DNA of 64,000 nucleotides from Spirochaetaceae bacterium (GTDB taxonomy: Bacteria; Spirochaetota; Spirochaetia; DSM-27196; SKKC01), in contig SKXQ01000054.1 in NCBI GenBank assembly GCA_007128315.1, forward strand, positions 1 to 64,000. The letters are read 5' to 3'. Every line of letters begins with the position of its first letter. The stretch's first letter is position 1. Shown here piece after piece: positions 1 to 9,734 of this stretch. The translations under genes were made by a program, and so were the position numbers. The notes beneath the pieces are model-generated. The model did no database searches and was not told where the DNA came from. It worked only from the letters and a program-made list of their open reading frames with translations.

Positions 1-118
1 CCAAGATGTCCCGGATTCAAGCCCAGGCATTCCCGCTTATCTGCAAAGCGTTCCGCCAGACTCAAGGGAACCGGAAATTACCTCATCCCCGCCCCTCGTG
101 TCAAGCTCTGCGACGAAA

Positions 119-802
119 TCAGTTCTTTTTACTCGACGGCAGATAGGGATACAGTTCGCCTGCGAGGGTCTGTATACTCATCGTCTGAAGCCAGATCTTG
201 CCGGGGCCCGTCAGGGTCGTCAGAAAGAGTCCCTCGCCGCCGAACAGGAAGTTCGACATTCCTTTCACCATTTCCACGTCGAAACCGACAGTAGACTCCA
301 TGAATGCGAGGGCACCGGTTTCAACCCGGATCTTCTCGCCCGCAGCGAGTTGCATTTCGACCGTTTCACCGTCTATCTCGAGAAAAGCCGTTCCTCGCCC
401 CTTCAGTTTCTGCATAATGAAGCCTTCTCCACCAAAAAAACCTGCTCCGAGCTTCTTCTGAAACACGATATCAAGCTCCACGTCTGACTCACCGGCTAGA
501 AACGCCCGTTTCTGACAGACGTAATCCACTGCTCCGACGTCGACCGGAACAATCTTACCCGGGTACGTGTGACCGAGGGCTACGCGTTGACCGCTTCTGG
601 TTGCCGTATAGAAGTTCAGAAATCCTTTTTCCCCCATCATGCGGCGTTTGACGAAGCCGCCAAGACCACCCTGAACACCGGTCTTCATTTCGACATCTGC
701 ATCCATGTACTTCATGGCACCGGCCTGACACTGAAGCGTCTCACCCTGCATGAGTTTGCATTCGACGACAGGCATGGACGTTCCATAGATCTCGTATTGC
801 AT
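119..802 (-). CDS. TIGR00266/AIM24 family protein
   Basis: 227-aa ORF; Gly-rich repeats (MKTGVQGGLGGFVKRRMMGEKGFLNFYT, GGEGFIMQKLKGRGTAFLEIDG, FGGEGLFLTTLTGPGKIWLQT) typical of the AIM24/TIGR00266 family. Confidence 0.85.
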   Translation of the reverse strand: MQYEIYGTSMPVVECKLMQGETLQCQAGAMKYMDADVEMKTGVQGGLGGFVKRRMMGEKGFLNFYTATRSGQRVALGHTYPGKIVPVDVGAVDYVCQKRAFLAGESDVELDIVFQKKLGAGFFGGEGFIMQKLKGRGTAFLEIDGETVEMQLAAGEKIRVETGALAFMESTVGFDVEMVKGMSNFLFGGEGLFLTTLTGPGKIWLQTMSIQTLAGELYPYLPSSKKN

Positions 803-810
803 AGTTCCCC

Positions 811-3354
811 CTAAATGTAAGTGCTCCTGAGAGAGTACACCCGAATATCTTCAGGTCTCCAGGAAATTTTGTTATTTGATCGGGATTTGACGGTTATGTC
901 TGCCGGAATATCGGGTTCAAGGTGAAAAAAACGGTCGCTGTACGATATATCCGACCCCTGAACGTCGACCCAGACCCACAGCGCAGGTTTTTCGGCGGTC
1001 AGCTGATACCGACCCGCTTTTTCATCAAGCAGTTCAAGGCGTATCTCGGGGTCCTTCAGTTCCAGGTGTTTCGGCCGGACGAAACTCACCATACACGAAC
1101 TGCATTCGTCTTTTCCGTCGCAAAGATGTGCAAAAAACAACAGGTTTTCTGCTCCGAGCTGCTCAATCTGCTCTGAAAAATCGAGTGTGATTACCTCGGT
1201 GGACGCCCGTATCCGAGAATCGACTTCTTCGGCGCCAAGACTGATGAGCTCACCGTCGGTGGTCCACAGACGCCATTCCATTTCCAGCCAGCGCCGTTCA
1301 CTCCGATCGCTGCTTACGAAAAGCGTTACGGTGCCGGCATCGGAATCATCGACTCCTGAGAGAAGGACCGGCGCATACGAGCGTCGCACCTGGTAGTGAA
1401 GCGCTTTCCATCGGCCTTCCCAGTCTATACCCGACCAGCTCGGGCCAGGCCAGCAATCGTTCAGCTGCCAGTACAGGGTACCCATACCACGGGGCATGCT
1501 TCGCCGCCAGTGCTCAATCGCATACTGCATGGCGACAGCCTGCAGTATCTGTGAAGTCCAGAGCACCATGTCGTTGCTCACCGGAAGCTGAAACCATCTG
1601 AGCATGTACTGTATGATTGCATCATTCCCGATCGGGCTTCGCTGATGATACTCCATGATGCGCGACGTTATGTTCCGCTCCTCGGGCGCGGTGAAACGAG
1701 CAACGGCCTGCGGTTCAGGAAAGCTCTGGAAACCGAACTCACTGACAAACCTGTGCCCGCAATCGCGATAGCTCTCAAAGGGCTGCCGGCCATGCCAGAC
1801 CATCCACAAATGAGCGTCACCCGCTCGCGGGTCGTTTGCGTCCGCCCGCTTCTCGCCGGGAGTATGAGGGCTCGAAGGCCAGTACGCACGTTCGGGATCG
1901 AAGCGTCGCACCTGATCAGCGAGCATAACGTCGAAGAGTTGCGTATAACTTTCGCGACTCATCGCACCGAGTGCATCAACCTCTGAACCGGTCGATATGC
2001 ACCCGTGAATCTGTTCCATTTCATTGTTTCCACACCACAACGCGATGCAGGGATGCGACCGCAACCGGCGGATAACCTCCGACGCTTCCTGCTTGACCGA
2101 CTGCATGAACTCTTCGTTGTCGGCGGGGTAGGCGCCACATGCAAACATGAAATCCTGCCAGACGAGAAGCCCGTACTCGTCGCAGAGTTGGTAGAACAGA
2201 TCCGACTCGTAGACCCCGCCTCCCCAGACTCGCAGCATGTTCATGTGGGCAGAAGCCGCGCTCTGAATGAGATACCGGTAGTGATCCTCACTGATTCTCG
2301 GAACAAAGGTATCAGCCGGAATCCAGTTCGCGCCCTTCGCGAAAACAGGAACACCGTTTACCTCGAAGGCGAACTGTTCGCCCCATTCATCGGCTTCTCT
2401 GAGCAGCCTGACCGTGCGCAACCCGATACGGCGGACCGTTCGATCAAGAAGGTTGCCGGTGTCGTCGAGCAGGTCGCACACGAGCTCGTACAGGGGCTGA
2501 TCGCCCATGCCGTTCGGCCACCACATGCGCGGCTCGGCGACAGACAGAGAAAGGCCGGCATGCACCCGTGCCGGGTCTGAACCCGAATCAGACGCGCAGG
2601 AAGCGCTTCCGGCGGCGACCGTATCCTCGCCGAGGCGAAGCGTTACGCTCAGGGCCGCGGGTAATACTTCTCCGGTCTGAATTGCCGAGGCTGTTACATG
2701 AACAGTGGCCGATTCGGCGGAGAGCTCAACCTGACGCACATGAACGTCCTCGAAGGCTGCCTTGCTATATGCCCGGAGCAGGATAGAACGCCAGATACCG
2801 ACCGTCGCGCATCGCGGCCCCCAGTCCCACCCGAAGTTGCACTGACTTTTTCTGAGCTGATTGACGCCGGTAAGTCGTTCCTGATCGATGCCGGTGTGCC
2901 AGTAAAAGCACTCGGATTGAGCTTTTTCGGCAGCCGTAACTGGCGCGGCAAAAGTAATCACGATTTCGTTCTCGCCTGGAATCAGATGTTCGGAAACCTC
3001 AACACTGTGTCCGTAGAACGCGTTTGACGTTCTCGCAATGGATCTCCCATTCAGGCTGATTTCTGCGAGCGTATCAAGTCCTTCGCACACAAGCTCTATC
3101 CGATCGGCCCTGTGAAAATCGGGGCTGATTCTGAACGATCGCCGATACACCCAGTCGGTTCGTCCGACCCAGTTCTGAGCCTGCTCCTGATCCCGCAGAT
3201 AGGGATCAGGAATAAGCCCGGCCGCGAGCAAATCCGTGTGAACAGTTCCCGGAATCTCGGCTCGCACCCCTGAGGCAGGCACCACCGAAGCCTGCGCTTC
3301 GGCGTTCGCGCCGACCTCGAGGGTCCAGCTCCCGTCAAGCAATACATACTCCAT
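811..3354 (-). CDS. beta-mannosidase-like glycoside hydrolase family 2
   Basis: 847 aa; GH2 features: N-terminal jelly-roll, NMLRVWGGGVYESDLFYQLCDEYGLLVWQDFMFACGAYP, CGNNEME, FVSEFGFQSFP, GTLYWQLNDCWPGPSWSGID. Confidence 0.93.
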   Translation of the reverse strand: MEYVLLDGSWTLEVGANAEAQASVVPASGVRAEIPGTVHTDLLAAGLIPDPYLRDQEQAQNWVGRTDWVYRRSFRISPDFHRADRIELVCEGLDTLAEISLNGRSIARTSNAFYGHSVEVSEHLIPGENEIVITFAAPVTAAEKAQSECFYWHTGIDQERLTGVNQLRKSQCNFGWDWGPRCATVGIWRSILLRAYSKAAFEDVHVRQVELSAESATVHVTASAIQTGEVLPAALSVTLRLGEDTVAAGSASCASDSGSDPARVHAGLSLSVAEPRMWWPNGMGDQPLYELVCDLLDDTGNLLDRTVRRIGLRTVRLLREADEWGEQFAFEVNGVPVFAKGANWIPADTFVPRISEDHYRYLIQSAASAHMNMLRVWGGGVYESDLFYQLCDEYGLLVWQDFMFACGAYPADNEEFMQSVKQEASEVIRRLRSHPCIALWCGNNEMEQIHGCISTGSEVDALGAMSRESYTQLFDVMLADQVRRFDPERAYWPSSPHTPGEKRADANDPRAGDAHLWMVWHGRQPFESYRDCGHRFVSEFGFQSFPEPQAVARFTAPEERNITSRIMEYHQRSPIGNDAIIQYMLRWFQLPVSNDMVLWTSQILQAVAMQYAIEHWRRSMPRGMGTLYWQLNDCWPGPSWSGIDWEGRWKALHYQVRRSYAPVLLSGVDDSDAGTVTLFVSSDRSERRWLEMEWRLWTTDGELISLGAEEVDSRIRASTEVITLDFSEQIEQLGAENLLFFAHLCDGKDECSSCMVSFVRPKHLELKDPEIRLELLDEKAGRYQLTAEKPALWVWVDVQGSDISYSDRFFHLEPDIPADITVKSRSNNKISWRPEDIRVYSLRSTYI

Positions 3355-3364
3355 GATGAGTTCC

Positions 3365-4201
3365 TTATGTGTGTGCGACTAACAGTTCCTGTACGAGTTC
3401 AGCGAAGCCTTCGCCATGTGGAGCCTCGGTAACGTAGGTCGGAGGGGATTTCATGAACGGAAGCATTTCCAGCACGTTTGCGACACCACAGGAGTTCGGC
3501 AGTAGTGCAAACATCGGTTCATCATTCGGTGAGTCACCACAGAACAGAACCGTATCAAGAACCTCGGGGTCGTCAACGGAGACATTCCAGAGCTGATTCA
3601 GCGTGAAGGCAACCATGGAACGCTTATCGTAGCGACCAATCCAGAAATTGACGTGGATGGAACTGACTTTGGCTTCCGCTCCCTCGGACTCACAAATCCC
3701 CCGAATCCGTTCTGCATCGTTAAAGTCAAGGAACGGTGGTTCTTCGCGAAAATCAACGGCATAGTCGTAAAGCCGAAACGGTTGATCCTTCGCCATTCGT
3801 GTTCCCGGCACTTCGCGGAACACCCGCGCGGCGATGCGCTCGAGCGCCTCACGGGTTTTCGCCGGATCACCGCTTTCGGGATGGTAGATTTCGCGACGAA
3901 CCCCGTTCTCAAGATAGTAGGTGAACGCGCCATTCTCTCCGATCACGGCATCTACCGGCCACTGCCTGATAATTGCGTCGCACCATCCGGCAGGCCTTCC
4001 GGTGACCGGAATAACCACGAAACCGGCGTTGTGAAGCCTCCACAAGGCGTCAAACGCAGCCGCCTGAAGCCGGTTTTCTCTTGTGAGAGTGTCGTCAATG
4101 TCGCAGAGAACAAAGCGTATCCCGCGTCGGTGCGACTCAGGCCATCTGGACAGCGGCACAGGCCTGCGTGGCGTGTGCAGGCTATGCTGCTCCGTGGCCA
4201 C
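3365..4201 (-). CDS. HAD superfamily hydrolase, COG0561/mannosyl-3-phosphoglycerate phosphatase-like
   Basis: FVLCDIDDTLT motif I, PVTGRP, CGDSPNDEPMF motif IV; start placed at GTG 4201 (the ORF runs open to 4252 but that overlaps the upstream gene by 70 bp). Confidence 0.8.
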   Translation of the reverse strand: MATEQHSLHTPRRPVPLSRWPESHRRGIRFVLCDIDDTLTRENRLQAAAFDALWRLHNAGFVVIPVTGRPAGWCDAIIRQWPVDAVIGENGAFTYYLENGVRREIYHPESGDPAKTREALERIAARVFREVPGTRMAKDQPFRLYDYAVDFREEPPFLDFNDAERIRGICESEGAEAKVSSIHVNFWIGRYDKRSMVAFTLNQLWNVSVDDPEVLDTVLFCGDSPNDEPMFALLPNSCGVANVLEMLPFMKSPPTYVTEAPHGEGFAELVQELLVAHT

Positions 4202-4847
4202 GGAATACTCGCACGTAATCGAGAAACGATAGAACCGAAAGCACTGCTGCAATCACATAGGCCGCAAATGCGACATAGGCAATGATTTCCACGTAGACCG
4301 CCGGAAAATCCGCACCGAAGGGAGAAAACAGGCCCAGGCGTCCTTGTGGTTCGTACATTCCCAGTCGGTTGAGTGAACTCAACAGCAGGCCGGCTCCTCC
4401 GCCAAGCGAGTACATGACGGTTTTGATCTTTCCACCGGACCTCGCCGCAAGAGCAACACCCTTTCGATACATGAGCAGCCGTATGAAGATGATGCCGAAC
4501 TCCCGGTACAGAATGATGATGAACACCCACACGGGCATGAGATTCGCCACCAGCAGACAGACGAAATACGTCAGCCGCGAAAAGACATCAGCAAACGGAT
4601 CGAGCACCTTGCCAAGGTCGGTAACCTGATTCGTACGACGTGCTATGTCGCCGTCAAGCGCGTCGGAGAACTCTATGTAGACGAACAGCAACCACAGAAC
4701 CACTATCGAGGTTTGCAGCAGGAATCCGGTCCACAAAGGCACGAAAAAGGCGAGAAAAAAGATCGGGGAGAGAAAAATCCGGGACGATGTAACTGTATTT
4801 GGTATGTTCACGCCGCATACGCTACGCCGAGTCGAAAAATCTGTCAA
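4182..4847 (-). CDS. CDP-alcohol phosphatidyltransferase family membrane protein
   Basis: FSDALDGDIARRTNQVTDLGKVLDPFADVFSR matches the DGxxAR...GxxxDxxxD CDP-alcohol phosphotransferase signature; multiple TM segments. Confidence 0.88.
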   Translation of the reverse strand: MTDFSTRRSVCGVNIPNTVTSSRIFLSPIFFLAFFVPLWTGFLLQTSIVVLWLLFVYIEFSDALDGDIARRTNQVTDLGKVLDPFADVFSRLTYFVCLLVANLMPVWVFIIILYREFGIIFIRLLMYRKGVALAARSGGKIKTVMYSLGGGAGLLLSSLNRLGMYEPQGRLGLFSPFGADFPAVYVEIIAYVAFAAYVIAAVLSVLSFLDYVRVFRGHGAA

Positions 4848-5125
4848 GCGAACAGGGCGGGTCGAAGATCCTCGTACTCGTGTTTTCGAAAGTAACTGTA
4901 AAGGACACGGTACCCGCGGCGGACACGACTTCTGATCGTTTTCTGCAACGCCTGATCCATCTCATCGCGGGAGTCGAAGGTGTACAGGCGCTCAGACGAC
5001 GGTCCCTGTATGGTACCGGTGCACACGATAAACGCGTGCTCGGAGAAGAGCGTGGGCTGCCGGTTATGAATGGTGACGTAGCGTATCTGCTCGTCGTCGG
5101 TGATCCTGTACAGCGTGATTAGCAT
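4844..5125 (-). CDS. small WGR-domain-like protein
   Basis: 93 aa; YRITDDEQIRYVTIHNRQ...GTIQG.SSERLYTFDSRDEMDQALQKTIRSRVRRGYRVL resembles WGR-domain layout. Confidence 0.45.
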   Translation of the reverse strand: MLITLYRITDDEQIRYVTIHNRQPTLFSEHAFIVCTGTIQGPSSERLYTFDSRDEMDQALQKTIRSRVRRGYRVLYSYFRKHEYEDLRPALFA

Positions 5126-5206
5126 TGCTCTGATTATACTATCGGATTGAGACTGTCGGTCCTTGATAGCGACGAGGAGCAGGAAGGAAGCAAAAACCTG
5201 TTCAAT

Positions 5207-5869
5207 TCACCGCGATTCAGTGGTTTCCTGTCGCGAAATCGTCACGGCTGAGTCTTCGTCGATGCGAACACGGTAGACCGCGAACAGCACCGGGCGTTCG
5301 ACCGTCGCGAGCCGGACCTCTGGCGTAAACAGAACCGGAAACCGCGATCGAATCTCCTCCCGGACAGGATTCGTTTCAGCATCATCCCAGGGGAGTCTCA
5401 CGAAGACTTCGGAACCGGCGGCAAGGAACCACTGTGGCACCTGCAGGGTGCGCAGAGAAAGCTCGAAAGCACCACCATCGGACTCGTACAGGGGGCCATC
5501 GGGCATCACCTCTATGGTCAGACTGTCGGTACCGAGGTGGATAACCCTGAAGTCGAACGTTGCACCCCCGGGTGGGACCGGTTCATAGTCCGAAACAACC
5601 CATGTGGCTACGATGAAAAGGGTCAGGATCACCATGATCCCGGGGAACCCTGCCGCACGCGGGAACAACCCCATCATGGTACCCGATACAAGCGCGACTC
5701 CAGAGAATATCCAGAACTCGCGCCCGGTAAAGGCCTCGATACCGTTCAGAAACAGTCCGGTGACCATCAGACCGACGGTTAGCGAACACAGGAGCAAGGC
5801 CACGGCGCCTGCCGAAGCTGACTCCGGTTCACCCGATCCCCTGACCAGCCGACGAAGCAGTACAGACAC
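5207..5869 (-). CDS. membrane protein of unknown function
   Basis: 220 aa, about four N-terminal TM helices followed by a soluble domain. Confidence 0.6.
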   Translation of the reverse strand: MSVLLRRLVRGSGEPESASAGAVALLLCSLTVGLMVTGLFLNGIEAFTGREFWIFSGVALVSGTMMGLFPRAAGFPGIMVILTLFIVATWVVSDYEPVPPGGATFDFRVIHLGTDSLTIEVMPDGPLYESDGGAFELSLRTLQVPQWFLAAGSEVFVRLPWDDAETNPVREEIRSRFPVLFTPEVRLATVERPVLFAVYRVRIDEDSAVTISRQETTESR

Positions 5870-5934
5870 CGCGGTGCCCGCTGCGAACGCACTGAGGAAA
5901 CCCCAGAGATACGGATTACTCCCGGACAGAATAC

Positions 5935-7452
5935 TCAGAGCTGATATACCTCGCCATACTTTTTATTCAGATACTCTGTGAAGTATCGGGCATCGAGCGT
6001 CTGTCCGCTGATATCCATGACAAGTTCACGGGCCGTTTTTGCCCGCCCGTGGGTATGTATGTTTTCACGCTGCCACTCGAGGACATCGGCGAAGTTTCCG
6101 TTTGCGATCTGATCGCGGACATCGGGAATCGCTTCCATCATGACATGGTAGAACTGCGCGCCGTAGAGATTCCCGAGTGCGTATGTCGGAAAGTACCCCA
6201 TTGCTCCCATGGACCAGTGTATGTCCTGAAGTACACCCTCGGAATCACTCTCGGGGGCGATACCAAGAAGCTCCCGCGACATTGCTCTCCAGGCTTCCGG
6301 CAGATCGTCAACATCGAGCGATCCTTCGATCAGGGCCAGCTCGAGACGGAAGCGAAGCATGATGTGAAGGCTGTAAGTGACTTCGTCGGCTTCAACCCGG
6401 ATGAACGACGATTCAACCCGGTTGATACCCCGATAGAAGCGATCGAGATCTACGCTGTCGAGCAGTCCCGGAAAGGTTCTGACAAGCTCGGGGTAGAAGA
6501 ACAGCCAGAACTCCCGGCTGCGTCCGATCATGTTCTCCCACGTACGGGACTGGGACTCATGAATTCCGAGGCTCGTACCGGAAGCAAGCGACGTTCCATG
6601 ATACTTCGATGCAACGCCGAGCTCATACAGACCATGACCCGCCTCGTGTATGGTTCCGAACAGGGCGGGATTCAGGAAATCCGGTGCATACCGGGTCGTC
6701 AGGCGCACGTCCATGGACCCGATGTCAGTCGTAAACGGATGCGCTGATTCGTCCAGCCGCCCGCGCGAAAAGGGCCAGCCGATGGCTTCGAGCACCCTCC
6801 GGCTGAACACGCGTTGTCCGTCGACTGGATACGCCTGGTGCAGAAATGAATCATCAACCTGTTCTGCAGCCTGAATTCTGCCGGAAATCGGAACCAGATC
6901 CTTCTGAAGCTGATCGAAAACCGTGCGAACCTCGGAGGCTTTCATGTCCGGCTCGTACTCGTCGAGAAGCGCATCGTATGGGTGTTCGTCGTAGCCGAAT
7001 CGTGCCGCCCGCTCCCGGTTCAGGTCGATGATCTCGGCAAGATGATCCCGAAACGTCGAAAAATCGTTTGCCTCGCGCGCCCTGGCCCATACGGCCTGGC
7101 CAGTACTGGTTACGACGGCGAAACGCCGCACAAGTTCCGCCGGGAGCTTCTGTTCGCGTCGGTAGTCCCGGTACAGGCAGCGAATCAGTGCCCGGTCCTC
7201 TTCGGGCACCTCACTTCCACCGGCGGGATGCTCATCATCGGCCCCGACGTCGGCAAGAAGCGCTCCGAACTCATCGCTTGTGCCCCGTTCGTGTATCATT
7301 CCGGTCAGCAGGGCGATCTCGTCGGAGCGCATATCGATGCCGTCCGGTGGCATGTACGTCTCCTGATCCCAGTGAAGGAGCGAGACCGTTTTGGAAAGCA
7401 ACTGCAGCTCCCGGTCGATGCTCTTGAGTCGATTCAGCGCGTCTGTGCTCAT
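5935..7452 (-). CDS. carboxypeptidase Taq (M32) family metallopeptidase
   Basis: 505 aa; HEAGH zinc motif (GTIHEAGHGLYELG), GIHESQSRTWENMIGRSREFW, M32 N-terminus LLSKTVSLLHWDQETYMP. Confidence 0.95.
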   Translation of the reverse strand: MSTDALNRLKSIDRELQLLSKTVSLLHWDQETYMPPDGIDMRSDEIALLTGMIHERGTSDEFGALLADVGADDEHPAGGSEVPEEDRALIRCLYRDYRREQKLPAELVRRFAVVTSTGQAVWARAREANDFSTFRDHLAEIIDLNRERAARFGYDEHPYDALLDEYEPDMKASEVRTVFDQLQKDLVPISGRIQAAEQVDDSFLHQAYPVDGQRVFSRRVLEAIGWPFSRGRLDESAHPFTTDIGSMDVRLTTRYAPDFLNPALFGTIHEAGHGLYELGVASKYHGTSLASGTSLGIHESQSRTWENMIGRSREFWLFFYPELVRTFPGLLDSVDLDRFYRGINRVESSFIRVEADEVTYSLHIMLRFRLELALIEGSLDVDDLPEAWRAMSRELLGIAPESDSEGVLQDIHWSMGAMGYFPTYALGNLYGAQFYHVMMEAIPDVRDQIANGNFADVLEWQRENIHTHGRAKTARELVMDISGQTLDARYFTEYLNKKYGEVYQL

Positions 7453-9212
7453 ATGTCTTCCCGCTTCCTGATTTTTTCGCCAATGAATGCGACAGCCTCG
7501 TCGAGTGCGATCCCGTCTTTCTTGTCTCCGGTACGCATGCGTATGCTGACCGCACGTTCATCTTCTTCACGTCCGCCGACGACAAGCATGTAAGGAATCT
7601 TCTGATGCTGCGCATCACGGATCTTCGCATTCATGCGCGAGTCACGGAGATCAGCATCAACCCGAATTCCTGTTTCGGCAAGTGCGTTCTTCACGGTCCG
7701 TGCGTATTCGTCGAAGGCCGGAGCTACCGGAATGACGACCGCCTGGACGGGTGCAAGCCAGACAGGGAATGCTCCGCCGTAGTGCTCGATGAGAACGCCG
7801 AAGAAGCGCTCCAGAGATCCGAGCAGAGCCCGATGCACCATGAACGGGCGTTTTTCCCTGCCGTCGGAGTCAACAAAGGTCATGTCGAAACGTTCAGGCA
7901 GATTGAAATCGAACTGAACCGTGGACATCTGCCATTCGCGGCCGAGCGCATCCTTGAGCTTCAGGTCGATCTTGGGGCCGTAGAAGGCTCCTCCGCCTTC
8001 GTCGACCTCGTACGCGAGTCCTGCCGCCTCGACTGCTTTCCGGAGGCTCTCGATTGCCGTGTTCCAGTCCTTCTCCTCGCCGACGCTTTTCTCGGGGCGC
8101 GTCGCGAGGTAGGCCTTGATATCGGTAAAACCGAAGGCACCGAGCATATCGAGACTGAACTTCAACACGGTGTGAATCTCGTCTTCGACCTGTGAAGGTG
8201 CACAGAAGATATGCGCGTCGTCCTGTGTAAATCCGCGAACACGGAGAAGCCCGTGCAGAACCCCGCTTCGCTCATAGCGATATACGGTGCCAAGCTCCGC
8301 CCAGCGCAGGGGTAGTTCCCGATAGCTGCGCATCGATGTCTTGTAAATGAGTATATGGAAAGGACAGTTCATGGGCTTCGCGTAGTACTCGGCGTTGTCC
8401 ATCTCCATCGACGGGTACATGCCTTCGCTGTAGAAATCGAGGTGACCGCTCGTCTCCCAGAGCCAGCTTTTTCCTACGTGCGGGGTGTACAGAATCTCGT
8501 AGCCACCGGCCGCGTGCTGTTTGCGCCAGTACTCCTCGATCGCAAGGCGTATGCGGGCTCCTTTCGGATGCCAGTAGATCAGACCGCTGCCAGCCTCTTC
8601 GTGTGTCGAATACAGATCGAGCTCGCGACCGAGTTTCCGGTGATCCCGTTTTTCGACCTCGGCAAGATGATCAAGATGCGCACGAAGCTCTTTGGGACTT
8701 TCCCACGCGGTTCCATAGATACGCTGCAGCATGGGGCGCTTTTCATCACCTCGCCAGTAGGCACCGGCGATGTTCAGCAACCTGAATGCTTTGGCGTGAA
8801 TCTCTTTCGTGTTCTCGACGTGGGGGCCGCGACACAAATCCACGAAACTGTCGACGGTGTACAGCGAGACTTCCTCGCCTTCGGGTATCGCGTCCAGAAG
8901 TTCGAGCTTGTATGGCTGATTGGAGAACTGTGACCGGGCTTCGTCACGACTGATTACGGTTTTCTCGAAGGGGTGTTTTTCCGCGACGATGTCACGCATG
9001 TGTGCCTCGATCTTCTCCAGATCATCCGGAGTCAGACTCCGGGGTAGATCGAAATCGTAATAGAACCCGTTCTCGATCGGTGGGCCAATCGCGATCTTTG
9101 CCTCAGGAAACTCTCGAAGCACAGCTTCGGCCATTACGTGCGCCGTCGAATGTCTTATTCGGTACAGACGGTCCTCTCTGCTCAGTTTGCCGGTATCTGC
9201 TGCATCACTCAT
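7449..9212 (-). CDS. thrS: threonyl-tRNA synthetase
   Basis: 587 aa; HSTAHVMAEAVL, NCPFHILIYK, RYERSGVLHGLLRVRGFTQDDAHIFC, VHRALLGSLERFFGVLIEHYGGAFPVWLAPVQ; SD GGAGGTG upstream. Confidence 0.97.
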   Translation of the reverse strand: MSDAADTGKLSREDRLYRIRHSTAHVMAEAVLREFPEAKIAIGPPIENGFYYDFDLPRSLTPDDLEKIEAHMRDIVAEKHPFEKTVISRDEARSQFSNQPYKLELLDAIPEGEEVSLYTVDSFVDLCRGPHVENTKEIHAKAFRLLNIAGAYWRGDEKRPMLQRIYGTAWESPKELRAHLDHLAEVEKRDHRKLGRELDLYSTHEEAGSGLIYWHPKGARIRLAIEEYWRKQHAAGGYEILYTPHVGKSWLWETSGHLDFYSEGMYPSMEMDNAEYYAKPMNCPFHILIYKTSMRSYRELPLRWAELGTVYRYERSGVLHGLLRVRGFTQDDAHIFCAPSQVEDEIHTVLKFSLDMLGAFGFTDIKAYLATRPEKSVGEEKDWNTAIESLRKAVEAAGLAYEVDEGGGAFYGPKIDLKLKDALGREWQMSTVQFDFNLPERFDMTFVDSDGREKRPFMVHRALLGSLERFFGVLIEHYGGAFPVWLAPVQAVVIPVAPAFDEYARTVKNALAETGIRVDADLRDSRMNAKIRDAQHQKIPYMLVVGGREEDERAVSIRMRTGDKKDGIALDEAVAFIGEKIRKREDI

Positions 9213-9253
9213 ACAACACCTCCAAAAATGCGTTTGTGTCGGTCAATACAACG

Positions 9254-9631
9254 AAAAAACCCGGGCTTCTTCGTCGTACGGCGTCGTCAATGACCGGGAG
9301 TCCACGACTCCGGACCATGATCAAAACGATTCCGTAAGGACGAAAAGGCCCGGGTTTACCGGTTCTTCCGCGGTTCCACCTTACTTCAGACACCGCTTCC
9401 GCTCGGGGGATACGGTTGCCTGCACTCATTTTCTCCCGTATCGTGGGCCAGACGGCACGGCCTACACAACAGATCGCGCAACACACGATCCGCCTTCGAC
9501 CGGCGGCTCCTGAGTGGTGCCGGCAACGTCGCAGTCAGGCATCTTCCAGCCTCGCGCAGGTTCTGCGCTGTGGATGCCCTCTCTATGGACCCGATACGTC
9601 GCAGCGTGTCTCAGTCAACGCCGTACTTCAG
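9254..9631 (-). ncRNA. T-box leader (threonine) upstream of thrS
   Basis: Read on minus strand: canonical T-box AAGGTGGAACCGCGG (about 9386-9371); distal stem I AGAGAGGGCATCC...GGCTGGAAGATGCC (AG bulge/GNUG-like); Thr codon ACC followed by A and CTCAG, which pairs with upstream CTGAG; terminator ACCCGGGCCTTTTCGTC...GACGAAGAAGCCCGGGTTTTTT. Confidence 0.88.
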
Positions 9632-9637
9632 GGCAGA

Positions 9638-9667
9638 AATATGGACGCGCGACGGCTTTTCTGTCAA
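9638..9667 (-). promoter_or_regulatory. sigma-70-like promoter for the thrS leader
   Basis: TTGACA (9667-9662), 18-nt spacer, CATATT (9643-9638). Confidence 0.6.
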
Positions 9668-9734
9668 GGAGAGGCTTCAGGCGCCTCGACCGGCTCACCG
9701 GGTCTTTACTACAATTACCCGGAGGAGCCGAACC

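Noticed and set aside
9570-9734. N-terminal extension of the ldhA ORF
   Set aside because: Overlaps the thrS T-box/promoter; true start at 9735 has an SD and matches the dehydrogenase N-terminus
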